Part shown: positions 20,739 through 30,912 of the stretch, one piece after another | Layout: every line of letters begins with the position of its first letter | Numbering within the stretch: the first letter of the stretch is position 1 | NCBI RefSeq assembly: GCF_001316285.1 | Contig: NZ_BBDO01000005.1 | Location: 181,016 to 245,015, forward strand | DNA from: Vulcanisaeta sp. JCM 16161 | GTDB lineage: Archaea; Thermoproteota; Thermoprotei; Thermoproteales; Thermocladiaceae | Direction: 5' to 3' | DNA length: 64,000 nt | The notes under the pieces: generated by a model | What the model saw: the letters and a program-made list of their open reading frames with translations, nothing else | Told to the model about the DNA's origin: nothing | Databases searched by the model: none | Program-made: the position numbers and the translations under genes

Positions 20739-21811
20739 TTAGGGTGTTGGTCCAATACCCGCCAATTTTGGGTATGGTCTAGACTCCCAAACAGCTCTTA
20801 ACCCACACACATACCTCGTTAATCGCTCAATGCCAATGCCAAAACCAGCGGTTTGCAGTGGGTAAAACTCCCTGAGCATCATTAAGTACCACCTATACTT
20901 GTTTGGGTCTTCACCGCCCTCCCTCATCCTAGCTATAACCTTGACTGGCTCGTACTCACGCTCAGCACCACTAATAGCCTCACCGAAGCCTCTGGGTATA
21001 GCATGTCGAAGTCCCTGAGTATGCCAGGTCTTTGTGGGTCTTCACGGTCGTAGAATCCCCTGGCTCCCTTGGGATAATCAATTATGAAGAATGGATTCTC
21101 ATGATAAGCCGACAATAATTTCTCGCACTCCCACCTTATTTCAGTATTTGGTGGATTCTTACAGCCCAATTCATTAACGAGCTCCACAGCCTCCTTGTGC
21201 GTGTACCTCTTGAATGGCTTCCTGAAGTCGGGCAGTTGCCTGTTGAGTTTTGTCTCAAGTTCCTTACCGTACTCTTCCTTGACACGTTTAACTACATAAA
21301 TAATCATGTCCTCGGCTAGGTCAATAACGTCGTTATATGTTGCGCCATAGACCTCGAGATCCAATTGATAAAACTCAACTAAGTGCCTTCCCGTGAAGAC
21401 ACTATCGTTTGGTTCAAATCTAATGTTTGGACTTAGGAAGTAAATCTTGCCAAGTGACGCGGCCATGTACTGCTTATAAAGTATGGCGCTCGACATTACC
21501 TTATACTCCATCCCGTAGAAGTCCACAGTGGCCTGCTTAGCGCCTCTAATGCCTGGATCAGTCACTGGACCTATTATTGGAGCCAGGACCTCAGTAAATC
21601 CCCTGGAATTCAAGAACTCCCTCAACGCATCAATTATCGCCGCTTGAACCTTAAAGACCAGCTTATACTTATCCTCCCTAGCCCACCTCCATGAATAGCT
21701 AAGCCACTCTTTAATGAATTCAAGGTATTTACCTTGATCTGAAACCATCTTCTCGAACTCCAAAACAGCTGGGTGGAAATAGGGCTCCTTCCTCTCGGGC
21801 CACTTATCCAT
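20739..21811 (-). CDS. AsnRS paralogue without anticodon domain, likely asparagine synthetase A (AS-AR type), one frameshift
   Basis: Class II synthetase catalytic core of about 358 residues, closest in pattern to AspRS/AsnRS. Motif 2 region FLSPNIRFEPND and motif 3 GFGIGIERLTRYV are present, with PIIGPVTDPG between them. It begins directly with the catalytic core, so the OB-fold that binds the anticodon is missing. In Pyrococcus such proteins make asparagine from aspartate and ammonia. I therefore prefer asparagine synthetase over a tRNA ligase, from architecture only. One G added near 20930 restores EGFGEAISGAEREYEP. Confidence 0.75.
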
Positions 21812-21891
21812 ATAGTGATCCCAAGTGGTAATTGCCCCTTTTAAATATGCCTTAAAAAAATGACAATAAAAACCGAATTAACACTAACGCA

Positions 21892-23378
21892 TTATACATC
21901 ACTAATCATGAAATCAATGTCCAAAATATCCTTAACTATTGAGGAAAATCTGTCAATTTGCCTCATTAATAAGTCAATGCTTGTTAGGCCCGCTGAATCG
22001 CGCTTAGGTAGCCCGGCGACCTCCCTCGCCATGTTGAGTACGAAGCCCCTAAAGTTCGGATCACCCAGTGAGTCATGCAATGTTATTCCAATCACCAGCT
22101 CCTTCTCCCTAAACACCCCATCCATCTGCTCCACAGGTCTCCCATTCCTCTCCCTAATCATTATTAACGGCTCATCACCGACGTACTGAGGAATACCCCT
22201 ATGTATCTCATAACCCCTAACCTTAACACCCTCCAACTCACCCCTCAACCCGACAGCCCTTGACAGTGACACAACCTTTTCGGTGCCATATACTGTATTA
22301 ACATTAACGAGGCCAAGCCCGTTATAATTACCTGGAGTACCTGCCTCGAGGCCGTGTGGGTCGCTCAATACCCTGCCCATCGCTTGAAAGCCACCACATA
22401 TCCCCAAAATAACTGCTGAGCCCTTAATCCTCATTAACGCCTTATCCAGGCCAACCCTCCTCATCCAATCAAGGCTCGCGACCACATTCTTAGAGCCAGG
22501 CAGTATTACAAGGTGGGGATCACCCAATTCCTTCGGGCTCCTAACTATCCTAACCGTGACATCATCCTCAAGAATCAATGGGTAAATATCATTGAAATTA
22601 GAGATGTATGGATAGGCAATCAATGCGACATCCAGTGGTCCATTACCGATTGGTCTTAGGTCCATGGAGTCCTCAGGCCACAGCCATAGGTCATCGATGT
22701 ACGGTAAAACCCCGAGGACAGGTTTACCCGTCCTTTCCTCAAGCCACTTTATGGCAGTATTGAGTAGCCTTTCATCACCCCTGAACTTATTAATAATGAA
22801 GCCCCTAACCAGCCTTCTCCATCTAGGTGGTAGTGATTTCATTAAGCCAAGCCCCTGAATGAAGGAACCCCCTCTATCGATGTCGAGGACGACGAATACA
22901 TTGGCACCAAGCCACTCAGCCGGTCTGAAATTGGCTAGGTCCTTACTGGCGAGGTTTGGCTCGTAAGCGACCCAGCACCCTCACCAACCACTATGTCATA
23001 CTCCTCAATCAACTTACGTACACTAGCCTTAACGGCATTGATCGCGAGACGGCGTATTGAAGAATCATTGAGGTAATGATTGAAGGATAATTGAGCCCTT
23101 GGTTTACCAAGTATTATGTATTCAGCCTTATCACCCAGCATTGGCTTTATCAGGATTGGGTTATGGTAAACACTGGGCATTAAGCCGGCCACGTACGCCT
23201 GCATCGCCTGAGCCAGTGCTATCTCGCCACCCTCAATGGATGGGTAGCTATTAAGCGACATGTTCTGCGCCTTAAATGGTGATGCGCGAAAGCCCTTAAT
23301 GCTAAGAATTCTCAATAATGCGCTCACTATCGCGGTTTTCCCTGAATCGCTCATTGTCGATACTATGTATATATTCAC
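21892..23378 (-). CDS. cbiP: Cobyric acid synthase CobQ/CbiP, one frameshift
   Basis: Amidates four carboxyl groups of the corrin ring using glutamine and ATP. The N-terminal dethiobiotin-synthetase-like domain shows STMSDSGKT at the start, KAQNMSLNS and the GEGAGS motif. The C-terminal class I glutaminase-like domain has the catalytic Cys in ILGICGGFQAMG and His in GYEIHRG. About 496 residues, normal. The break near 22935 is repaired by one base (GAGSLAEPNLA). It supports de novo or salvage cobalamin synthesis together with cbiB. Confidence 0.9.
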
Positions 23379-23475
23379 TGATATCCCTCCTTAACCCTAG
23401 GGCAATAAATCTTACCTCATCTAAGGAAGAAAATTTAAGTACTTCACATGAGTAAATTAATTAAGTGATGCATGT

Positions 23476-24065
23476 ATGACCGAGTGGACGACAATGAGGA
23501 ATTATAAGCTATGGGTTGGTACTGCGCTCATGGCATTATCCATATACCTAATCATCAAGCTTTATGATAACCTATTCCTAAGTCTCAAGGTGCCCATAGT
23601 CGCGGTAGGTCCCGACGGCGTGCTAAAAATCATTGGTCGATCCAGCCATTCACAAGCCCTGTCCTTGCATACGATATTATACTTAGCATGGTATTAACAG
23701 CCATCCTGTCATCCCTAGCCTCAGTACTTATCTACTCCTCAATAATGAACAGTAGGTATAGGGGCAATGCCGTTTATCAGGGTGGTTTACCCGTAAATAA
23801 TGATGATAATGACAATGCCATAAGTACCATTGCCCTATCAAACCTAGAGAAAAGGGCTCTGCAGGTAATACGTAAGAGGGGCGGTATGATAACCCAGGTA
23901 GAGTTAGGGCGTGAACTAGGGTTGAGTAAGTATCAGGTGTCGAGACTTGTGAAGAGACTTGAGACTAAGGGAGTTATTGAGAGGAGGAGGGCCGGTGTTA
24001 CTAATGTTTTGATTCTACGTAATGGTTTTAGTACCCTGGACAAGCCCAGAAAGGATAAGGACTAG
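23476..24065 (+). CDS. Membrane-anchored winged-helix regulator, one frameshift
   Basis: Two membrane helices (LWVGTALMALSIYLII and MVLTAILSSLASVLIY) are followed by a linker and a MarR-like winged helix (NLEKRALQVIRKRGG, VELGRELGLSKYQVSRLVKRLE). About 197 residues after adding one base near 23660. Proteins of this layout are frequent in Crenarchaeota; targets are unknown. Its 3' end overlaps the opposite-strand winged-helix gene by 51 nt. Confidence 0.7.
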
Positions 24066-24314
24066 ATTATCCCTATTACTCTGGGCGTTAATCAACGCCT
24101 CCAATCCCTTCCTTGTGAGGTAAACCCCTGAGTATGGCTCCCACCTAACTAAGCCCAGGTTCTTCAGTTCATTTAAGTAACGTATTAACCTATCGTAAGG
24201 TACGCCAACCATCATCGCAAGCCTACTCAACTTATCACAACTCCCCATTTTATCCAGTGAGAGTAGGATATCGGCGTATATCTCAACCCTGGTCCTTGGT
24301 TTCTTCCTGTACAT
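24015..24314 (-). CDS. Small winged-helix DNA-binding protein
   Basis: About 99 residues with a single winged helix (LSRLAMMVGVPYDRLIRYLNEL, LTRKGLEAL), resembling the archaeal HTH_45 type. The ATG at 24314 is preferred over 24335 because GGTTAAAGAC lies about 28 nt upstream. A strong inverted repeat lies 70-95 nt upstream and could be its own operator. The two 3' ends overlap with the membrane regulator on the other strand. Confidence 0.65.
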   Translation of the reverse strand: MYRKKPRTRVEIYADILLSLDKMGSCDKLSRLAMMVGVPYDRLIRYLNELKNLGLVRWEPYSGVYLTRKGLEALINAQSNRDNLVLILSGLVQGTKTIT

Positions 24315-24386
24315 CAAGAGAGTTAGTCTCTGCAACAGTCTTTAACCATATCGTAAAGGCGCACAGGCAACTAAACGGCAACCTTA

Positions 24387-24411
24387 TTGCAACCCTTAGA
24401 AAGGGTTGCAA
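24387..24411. repeat. Perfect 11-bp inverted repeat with 3-nt spacer
   Basis: TTGCAACCCTT, AGA, then the exact reverse complement. It lies between the end of the DUF4382 gene and the promoter of the winged-helix gene, both on the minus strand. It may be a regulator operator or an RNA hairpin at the end of the DUF4382 transcript. Confidence 0.5.
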
Positions 24412-24455
24412 AATACGGCAATTATTTTAAACGATTTTAATATTAATGGAGGACT

Positions 24456-25020
24456 TTATAAATGCTTCCTAACCGATACATGAATCACGGGTATTACCAC
24501 GCACTTACCATTACCTGTAATAACAACATTATTCACCGCGCCAAAGTCCACATTAACATCATAGCTGGTGCATTAACGATAATGGGGCTTAGCCCAAGGG
24601 GTATTTCGAACTTACCACTCGGTAATGTGCAGTTGTATGTTTGCCCATTAACTACGGCCTGAACGCCAGTAACGTATAATCGTATTATGTTGTACGTGCC
24701 ATTAGTTAACGAGCACTGAGCAACGAGTTGACTAGTATTAACTAGCTGTACCAGATCAAAGGTTGTTTGCGCTAGGCTACAGGTTACCCAAGTATTGTTG
24801 CCACCACCCTCCCTATGAAAGGCTATTTCACTTATTGTCACGTATAGGTGATTAACCTTAACGGTTTATCGGTTAAGTATACGTATACCTGGCTTATGGT
24901 ACCTGTACTTCCACTTATTATGCCTATGCCATGCCCACTAAGCATTAGGTAAGCAACTACTCCTATTACTACCACTACAACCACTATTGCGCCTATGACC
25001 CAGCCCTTCACCTTAATCAC
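24456..25020 (-). CDS. DUF4382-domain membrane-anchored protein, two frameshifts
   Basis: An N-terminal membrane helix (WVIGAIVVVVVVIGVVAYL) leads to a domain with DUF4382 features: VYVYLTDKP, YVTISEIAFH, TTFDLVQLVN, GTYNIIRLYV and LPSGKFEIPLG. It is probably an outer-face beta-sandwich of unknown ligand. About 188 residues after repairs near 24840 and 24545. The GTG at 25020 is the likely start because a TATA box is centred 25 nt upstream. Confidence 0.7.
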
Positions 25021-25040
25021 CAGGTGTATCGTGACTTCGT

Positions 25041-25048
25041 TATTTAAA
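25041..25048 (-). promoter_or_regulatory. TATA box of the DUF4382 gene
   Basis: TTTAAATA on the minus strand, 25 nt before the GTG at 25020. It decides the start within a longer open frame. Confidence 0.55.
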
Positions 25049-25135
25049 AGGTATGCCGAAGAAATCACCGTGAAATTTCCGTGGAAAGTCCCATTCACTA
25101 TTTTTAAACATTAAAAACCAGGTGAATTAACCTTA

Positions 25136-26463
25136 ATGACTGAAAGAATTACATGGCTGAAGAGGGACCTAAGCACGCTAGAGTTGCTGGCTCTTGGGTA
25201 CTCAGACGTATCATCAACCTACTACTTCACGCTAGGCATAGTCGCATTTAACTCAGGACCCTTACTACCAATAACGATGCTCCTGGGATCCCTATCCCTA
25301 TGGCTCGTTGGGCTGGCATACGCGGAATTCGGTAGTGCAATACCAAGGACCGGCGGCGCGTATTACTACATACGCCGTGAACTGGGCAACACCTGGGGCT
25401 TCATCGCAGGTTGGTTATTGAGCTTTGACCAAATACTAATGATTGCATACGGCGCCCTGGGCACCATTAATTACCTTAGTGTAATCATCCTCCAGCCTCA
25501 TGGTGGCCCATTAACTCCGCATTATCAGTTTTAATTATAATAATGATAATGGTAATAAACATACTTGGGATAAAGGCCTCCGCACGTTTTAACCTAACCC
25601 TGCTAACAATCGACCTGCTTGGGATACTGACATTATTAGTGTTTGGTTATTACCTGGTAATTGGTCACGGAGTCCTTTTGCCCAGGTTGTCATTCAATTT
25701 TGATTACCTGATTCATGGATTAACATACTCATTTAGGGGTTACACGGGCATTGACGTAATAGCGCAATCAGCGGGAGAGGCAGTGACGCCCTACATATCG
25801 GTCCCAAGGGCAATAATCGGCGTATCCACATTATCAACTGCTATTGCATTACTGCTGTCATTATTGACGATATTATCGGGTGCATTAACAACGGTCTCCA
25901 GTAATGTTGGTGATCCCATAGGTGCCCTGGCCAGGTACTTACTTCATAATGCGTATTTATCCACCTATGTCTCAATATCAATAGCAATAGTTCTCCTAAT
26001 ATCTGTAAATGCAGGCGTTGTGGACTTTTCGAGAGGTATTTACGTAATGAGCGAGGACGGCTTGTTACCGAGCAGGTTAAGTAGCGTTCATGGTAGGTAT
26101 AGGACGCCTCATTTAGCGATAATAATCTCATCACTAATAGCAATATTATTTGTGCTACCTGGTAGCGTTGAGCTTATCGCGGATTCCTACGCAATAGCAT
26201 CGACGATTGTGTACCTAATGACCATGATAGCACTAATAATGTTTAGAAATAAGGAACCGCACTTAGTGCGTTACTTCAGAATACCCAGTGTAACCATAAA
26301 ACGAATAGAGGTGCCTCTCGTATCAATCATTGGCCTCATTATATATACATTCTCGATTATTCTCATAATCCTCATTAAGTTCATGTATGTGTTAGTGGTG
26401 CTGTCATGGCTATTCATAGGCATGTTACTGCACCTACTCAATAAATCTTCTCGACGCACCTAA
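25136..26463 (+). CDS. APC-superfamily amino acid permease, one frameshift
   Basis: Twelve-helix type amino acid/polyamine/organocation transporter of about 442 residues. Signature stretches are ALGYSDVSSTYYFTLG, FGSAIPRTGGAYYYIRRELG and SFRGYTGIDVIAQSAGEAV. The break near 25500 is restored by one base. The gene converges with a TrkA-type protein and overlaps it by 26 nt; TrkA proteins often regulate cation or amino acid transport, so a link is possible. A TTTTTAAACA promoter element lies about 30 nt upstream. Confidence 0.85.
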
Positions 26464-27078
26464 CCACGGAGTCTGAGGCACCGACGATGAATAATTTATC
26501 GCCTGCCTCTATCCTAACTTCCTCATCGCTAATTATCACGTCCTCACCCCTTATGATTAACGGTATTGCAACACCGCATTTCCTGGCAACATCCTTAACC
26601 TCCTGATTTATGTATGGAGAGTCCGAACTAATTACGACGTAGTACGCCTGCACCTTATCATCTGAGTAAAGTAATTGCTTGAATGGTAACTTTAGGTAAT
26701 GGGCGATCTTAGACAGTATTGCATCCACAATGGGTATTGCGTAAACGCCCAACTCAATGAAGGCGTCGAGATACCTCTCCTTATTACTAACCAATGCTAT
26801 TATTGTTGGTACACCCCTCGACTTAGCAGCCCTGGCAACCTCTAGGTTAGACTCATCATCCATAGATAGAATCACAACCTCACTCTCATCAACACCTGCA
26901 TTCCTGAGTATTGATTCATCCTTGGATCGCCCACATAAACGTAGGCGGGGACACCCCTACCAAGCCTTGCCTCATTCTCATTATTCGCTATCATGCTCAC
27001 CTCATAACCATTACTAACCAGTAATTTGGCAACTACGGTGCTAATGTCATTTATTCCAACAATCAATGCCTTACGCAC
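26438..27078 (-). CDS. TrkA-type protein with N and C domains (one frameshift)
   Basis: About 213 residues: a Rossmann TrkA-N domain (ALIVGINDISTVVAKLLVSNGYEV, NLEVARAAKSRG) and a TrkA-C domain (IIRGEDVIISDEEVRIEAGDKLFIVG). Such proteins bind NAD(H) or cyclic nucleotides and gate potassium or other transporters. The nucleotide loop is GINDIS rather than the classical GxGxxG, so binding is uncertain. One base near 26900 restores the frame. It is convergent with the APC permease. Confidence 0.8.
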
Positions 27079-27111
27079 AGGCAGTAAGCAAGGCTGTATT
27101 TAAAAACCGAT

Positions 27112-28074
27112 TTACCTAAGGTCAACCTGCCTACCATAACCCTCAAGAAACCTCCTCAGATCATCCTCCCTAGGCAGGTTCTCCTCATCACCCCTAACCA
27201 TCACGACCATGGCAGCCGCAGCCGAGGCCCTCCTCATCGCACTCTCCACATCGTGACCCCTAAGTATCGATGCAAGAAAAACCCCTGCATAGGCATCACC
27301 GGCGCCAATCGGGTCCTTCACAGGGACCCTAAATGCATCGGCCTTAACGACCCTACCTCCCAGTACGCCATTGAACCCTTAAGGCCGAGCTTAAGCACGA
27401 TCTTATCAATGCCAAACCTTGAGCGTAACTCCCTAAACACATCGTCGACTGCGGACACGCCAAGTAGCAAATTGGCCTCTTCCTCATCGAGAAATACTAT
27501 ATCCACGAAACTAAGCGCCTTCGAGAGCACATTAACGGCGTCCTCCACGCGCATCCATAACTTCCTCCTATAATTAACGTCAAATGACGTGGTAACGCCC
27601 CTACCATGAGCAACCTCTAAGCCCCTAAATGCCGCTGACCTAGCAGTATCGCTGATGGCCATTGTTATGCCCGTCGTGTGAAAAACCCTGGCGCCACCAA
27701 CGTAGTCCGGGTCCACATCCTCGGTCCCAGGGCCGAGGCTGCAGAGCCTCTCCTGTAGTAAAGCACGTCACTAACGCCGGGTATTGGGTAATTCCTCTGG
27801 ACGAAGTATATACCCGTGGGTCTCTCAGGATCGAACTTAACGTGGCTAACATCAACACCCTCACCCCTAAGCCAATTGTATATGAATAGGCCGAATTCGT
27901 CAGCACCAAGCCTAGTTATCAATCCACAACTAACGCCAAGCCTTACCAGGGCAACGCATACATTAGCCTCAGTACCCGTGGCATGCTTCTCGAAGTAGGT
28001 AACATGCCTAAGAGCCCATCAGTAACGGCATTAAACTGAACCAGGGGTTCACCCAAAGCCACAACCTCAGGCAT
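27112..28074 (-). CDS. kdgK: PfkB-family sugar kinase, likely 2-keto-3-deoxygluconate kinase, three frameshifts
   Basis: Ribokinase-family kinase of about 321 residues. Motifs are VALGEPLVQFN at the start, ITRLGADEFG, TSFDVNYRRKLW, and the anion-hole and catalytic base DPIGAGDAYAGVF. The N-terminus matches archaeal KDG kinases of the semi-phosphorylative Entner-Doudoroff pathway, but a fructokinase cannot be excluded. Breaks near 28010, 27720 and 27335 each need one base. The start ATG at 28074 gives MPEVVALGEP. Confidence 0.8.
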
Positions 28075-28165
28075 TGGAGATTTAATAACCACGGCCTATT
28101 AAGGAATTACTCTAACAAATTCAAGGAAGCTAAAACCTTAAAAACAACACAGCTAAGGAATCAAC

Positions 28166-28262
28166 GGGCCCGTAGTCTAGCCTGGTAGGATGCCCAGGGC
28201 TCGCGCCCCGTACAAGCCTGACGCGCGGGAGATCCCGGGTTCAAGTCCCGGCGGGCCCACCA
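28166..28262 (+). tRNA. tRNA-Val (GAC) with a 20-nt non-canonical intron, CCA encoded
   Basis: A complete cloverleaf forms only after removing 28196-28215. The acceptor stem is GGGCCCG with CGGGCCC. The spliced anticodon arm is CCCGC, CTGACGC, GCGGG, giving anticodon GAC. The T arm is CCGGG TTCAAGT CCCGG, then A and encoded CCA. The intron therefore sits between positions 29 and 30 in the anticodon stem, not at 37/38. A TATA-like TTAAAAAC is about 25 nt upstream. The exact intron edge may slip by a base or two. Confidence 0.9.
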
Positions 28263-28282
28263 CGCGGATTGATAATGATTGA

Positions 28283-29810
28283 TTACGTTTTGTTTGTTTG
28301 GGTCCGTGGGCCTTGGGTGGGGCAGCTCAGTCTCGCCATCGCCCTTGTTATTGCCTTTATCCTCCTCTCCTTTCCTTTGTTTACCGCCTCCTCAAGCATT
28401 CTTTTCAATACTTCGCAGACCTTCCTCGCCATTTCCTGGTCCCTCTCGATTACGTACATGCCCATGTGGACCTCGAATTCGCCCTTTGACGGCTCAACCC
28501 AGCGTCGTAACCTGCATCCCTAAGCATTTCCTGAACAGCCTTGGCCTCCCCATAGTCCTTACGCCAGGTCCTAAGCTCAACAGTGCCGTTGTTGTTCACG
28601 TGAACATTCATACTCACGCCGGCAACCTCGATTGATGAACGGCCCAATGGCCTGGGCTCCATGCCCGATAGCTCGATTAGTCGCCTAGGCTTCTCGGCAT
28701 CGGGCAGTTGGACCAAGTCCTTAACCAAAGTCTTAATCGCCGAGTCGCCAAGCATTTTCTTGGCTAACTCAATGGCTTTTGAGGACTTAACTATGTAGAC
28801 TACGGCATGCTCATAATCACTGTCTATCCTGAATCCAAGGTTCTTTAGTCTCTCGATTATGTTATTCCACAACTCTAGCTTTGAATGGCCCATGATGAGC
28901 CTAATTCTCTTCTTCTTGATGTTCACATCGCCGTCGCCGAGTATTGCGTACAACACGAACATTGGGAACTCCTCATCACTGAGCCCGCTAGCCACTTCGA
29001 CAACCTCGGACTTGTCCTTGAACACGCCCTTGTGGTCAAGAGCCATTAAGTGCCACATGGTGCTCACATCACCATCATTGAGGCTCAAGCCGTTTATGTA
29101 TACGTGGTTCTTCCCTGGCCAAGCCAGTGGCCAAATGATGCTTGCCAGAGCTGGTTAGTACTCATCACTGGGTAGCCCTCCTCATCGATCGTGCCATCTG
29201 TCAATAATAAGCCGTATTGCATCGCCCTAAGCTTATTATCACCAAAGAGCTTGGGCACGATAACGTCAACGCCCCTAAGACCAGCGAGCGATATCTACAT
29301 CGTTATGCTCCCCGACTTAGCGACCCTGACTAACTCAATCGCCAAGTCCTCCGTGTATAGGCGGACTGTGAAGCTTTTGCTCTTATCAAATGGTTTACCG
29401 CTAATGATTACTTTAGTTTCACCACTCTGTATCTTTTTAATCAACTCCTCGAGCTCTGGCTTGTAGGCCTTGAGCCATTTCTCGCATGCTTGGTTTAGGA
29501 GCTCGAGCATTCTCTTTCCGGCATTGAGCATTGCCCTCCTCAGGTTGGCAATGCCCTCGTCATTGCTTTCCCCAATCCTAGTCTCGATATTTCTTAACCA
29601 ATCATTCAATGCATTGGTTGCGTTGTCGAATGGAGTTGCCGATTCGCTGAGCAACACGCCTCTGCGCTTTTCTACTCGGTCAATGAACTCGTTGATTAAC
29701 TTCATGACTTCCTCAATGATTCTTGGGTCTTTAACCTCCTCACCGCACTCAAGCCTCCTCAAGCCCTTAACCTTCCTACCCCAGCAAATCCTTAAGCCGT
29801 TGAGAGCCAC
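28283..29810 (-). pseudogene. PaRep2b-family element protein, degraded (in-frame TAG and two frameshifts)
   Basis: Long protein of the PaRep2b family, a repeat family found in Pyrobaculum and relatives. The N-terminal region is helical (EEVMKLINEFIDRVEKR). The middle contains KLFGDNKLRAMQYGLLLTDGTI and YAILGDGDVNIKKKRIRLI, which resemble the LAGLIDADG-type metal sites of homing endonucleases. The C-terminus reads KERRIKAITRAMARL. An in-frame TAG lies at 29295-29297, and frames change near 29105 and 28465. No start motif is clear upstream of 29810, so it may be truncated. It begins only 20 bp after tRNA-Val. The function is unknown. Confidence 0.6.
28300..28400. repeat. PaRep2 end repeat, copy 1 (after tRNA-Val)
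   Basis: This stretch matches 62268-62365 at the DNA level (shared GGGTCCGTGG and CATCGCCCTTGTTATTGCC) and encodes the conserved C-terminal end KERRxKAITRAM on the minus strand. Both copies follow a tRNA gene in the same orientation. Confidence 0.75.
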
Positions 29811-29904
29811 AATGCATCCATAGGACTAAATCAGCAACAGAGCTAATAAGCCACTGCCGGGAGGTGGGAAGTATTGATGCCCGTGTTTCAAGATGGGCTG
29901 AGGA

Positions 29905-30120
29905 ATGAGGAGGAAGAGCGAGATTTGCACCCACATAGCGGCAGTCATTCTCTACCGAGAATACTCAAAGCTAATGCAACCAATATACGCAGCCGTAATA
30001 AACATGGAGTGCCAAGGTGACTACCACCTAGAAGTCATGGACAGGGATGCGGAGGTCATCAAGGACGTGAAGGCAATGAGCAGCGACATCCTCAAGCCAA
30101 GGTGCGGAGCGACATGTTGA
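29905..30120 (+). CDS. Small hypothetical protein, 71 aa
   Basis: Unrecognised frame with AGG, ATA and CTA rich codons like the neighbours. The N-terminal half is helical and the last residues carry two cysteines (RCGATC). It is divergent from the PaRep2b gene and may belong to that element. No promoter or ribosome binding site is convincing. Confidence 0.3.
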   Translation: MRRKSEICTHIAAVILYREYSKLMQPIYAAVINMECQGDYHLEVMDRDAEVIKDVKAMSSDILKPRCGATC

Positions 30121-30473
30121 TGTGACCCATTAGGTTTGTCATTCGTGGCTCATTAGGCTCATCGCACGCCCCTCCATACACCGCGAAACCACAGACCACG
30201 CACGGCGGATAGCGATTGGGCATTAAGCCAAGGCACGCATCAAGGAAGCACCGCCTGAAGGGGCACCACCACACTTATTATCTTTACCATATCTCTAACA
30301 ATCTTGCGTTCCTTATCTAAGTCGGCCCATTATATGGTAATGGCATTTTTACCCATGTCTAAATTTTATATTTTATTTTACATGCATCATATTCTAAGCT
30401 TAGATCTAAAGTAAGATTTATAAGTGGTTAGGTAAATAATGGTTATGCGTTTCATTAGGGTTTTCCGTCAACC
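30121..30473. other. Spacer without a supported gene
   Basis: A minus-strand frame (30092-30274) with a CVVC pair exists, but nothing supports it. The right part is strongly AT-rich with TATA-like GATTTATAAG near 30415, probably the promoter of the truncated acyl-CoA synthetase gene. Confidence 0.4.
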
Positions 30474-30869
30474 ATGATGGACGACTATCCATTGAATGTT
30501 CACGCAATAATAAGGCATGCCGCGTTATATTTTGGTGAGAATGAGGTTGTGTCTAGGGACGTTGATGACAATATCGTTAGGTTAACGTATCGTGATGTCT
30601 ATGATAGAGTCCAGAGAATAGCTTCAATGCTTGAGGGTGAGTTAGGCGTGAAGCCTGGTGATAGGGTTGGTGCATTGGGTGTTAATACCCATAGATATTA
30701 CGAGTTATATTATGCTGTGTCAGGAATTGGCGCCGTCTTTGTTGAGATGAACTTCAGGCTCTCACCCATTGAGATAACTCACGTGGTTAATCAAGACTAG
30801 CACTGGAAAGTTCGATAAAAAAAAGTACTAAGGAATCAATACAAGAATTACTTCAGCAAGGATCAATAA
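30474..30869 (+). pseudogene. Acyl-CoA synthetase (AMP-forming) with the middle deleted
   Basis: The first 105 codons match the N-terminus of long-chain acyl-CoA synthetases (DYPLNVHAIIRHAA, TYRDVYDRVQRIA, GVNTHRYYELYYAV). Directly after THVVN, in another frame, the extreme C-terminus appears: KTSTGKFDKK then VLRNQYKNYF. The ATP/AMP-binding core of some 400 codons between them is gone. The result cannot be an active ligase. The junction near 30790 is either a real deletion or an assembly collapse. Confidence 0.75.
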
Positions 30870-30912
30870 AGTAAGGTTTTAATAATATCGTTAATTCTCA
30901 TGTTATTTGTTT

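Noticed and set aside
26757..27017. Plus-strand ORF within the TrkA region
   Set aside because: It lies antisense to a well supported TrkA gene and has no family features.
30092..30274. Minus-strand ORF with a CVVCG pair next to the PaRep2 region
   Set aside because: No start signal, no homologue known and the codon pattern is not better than the opposite strand; probably a shadow frame.
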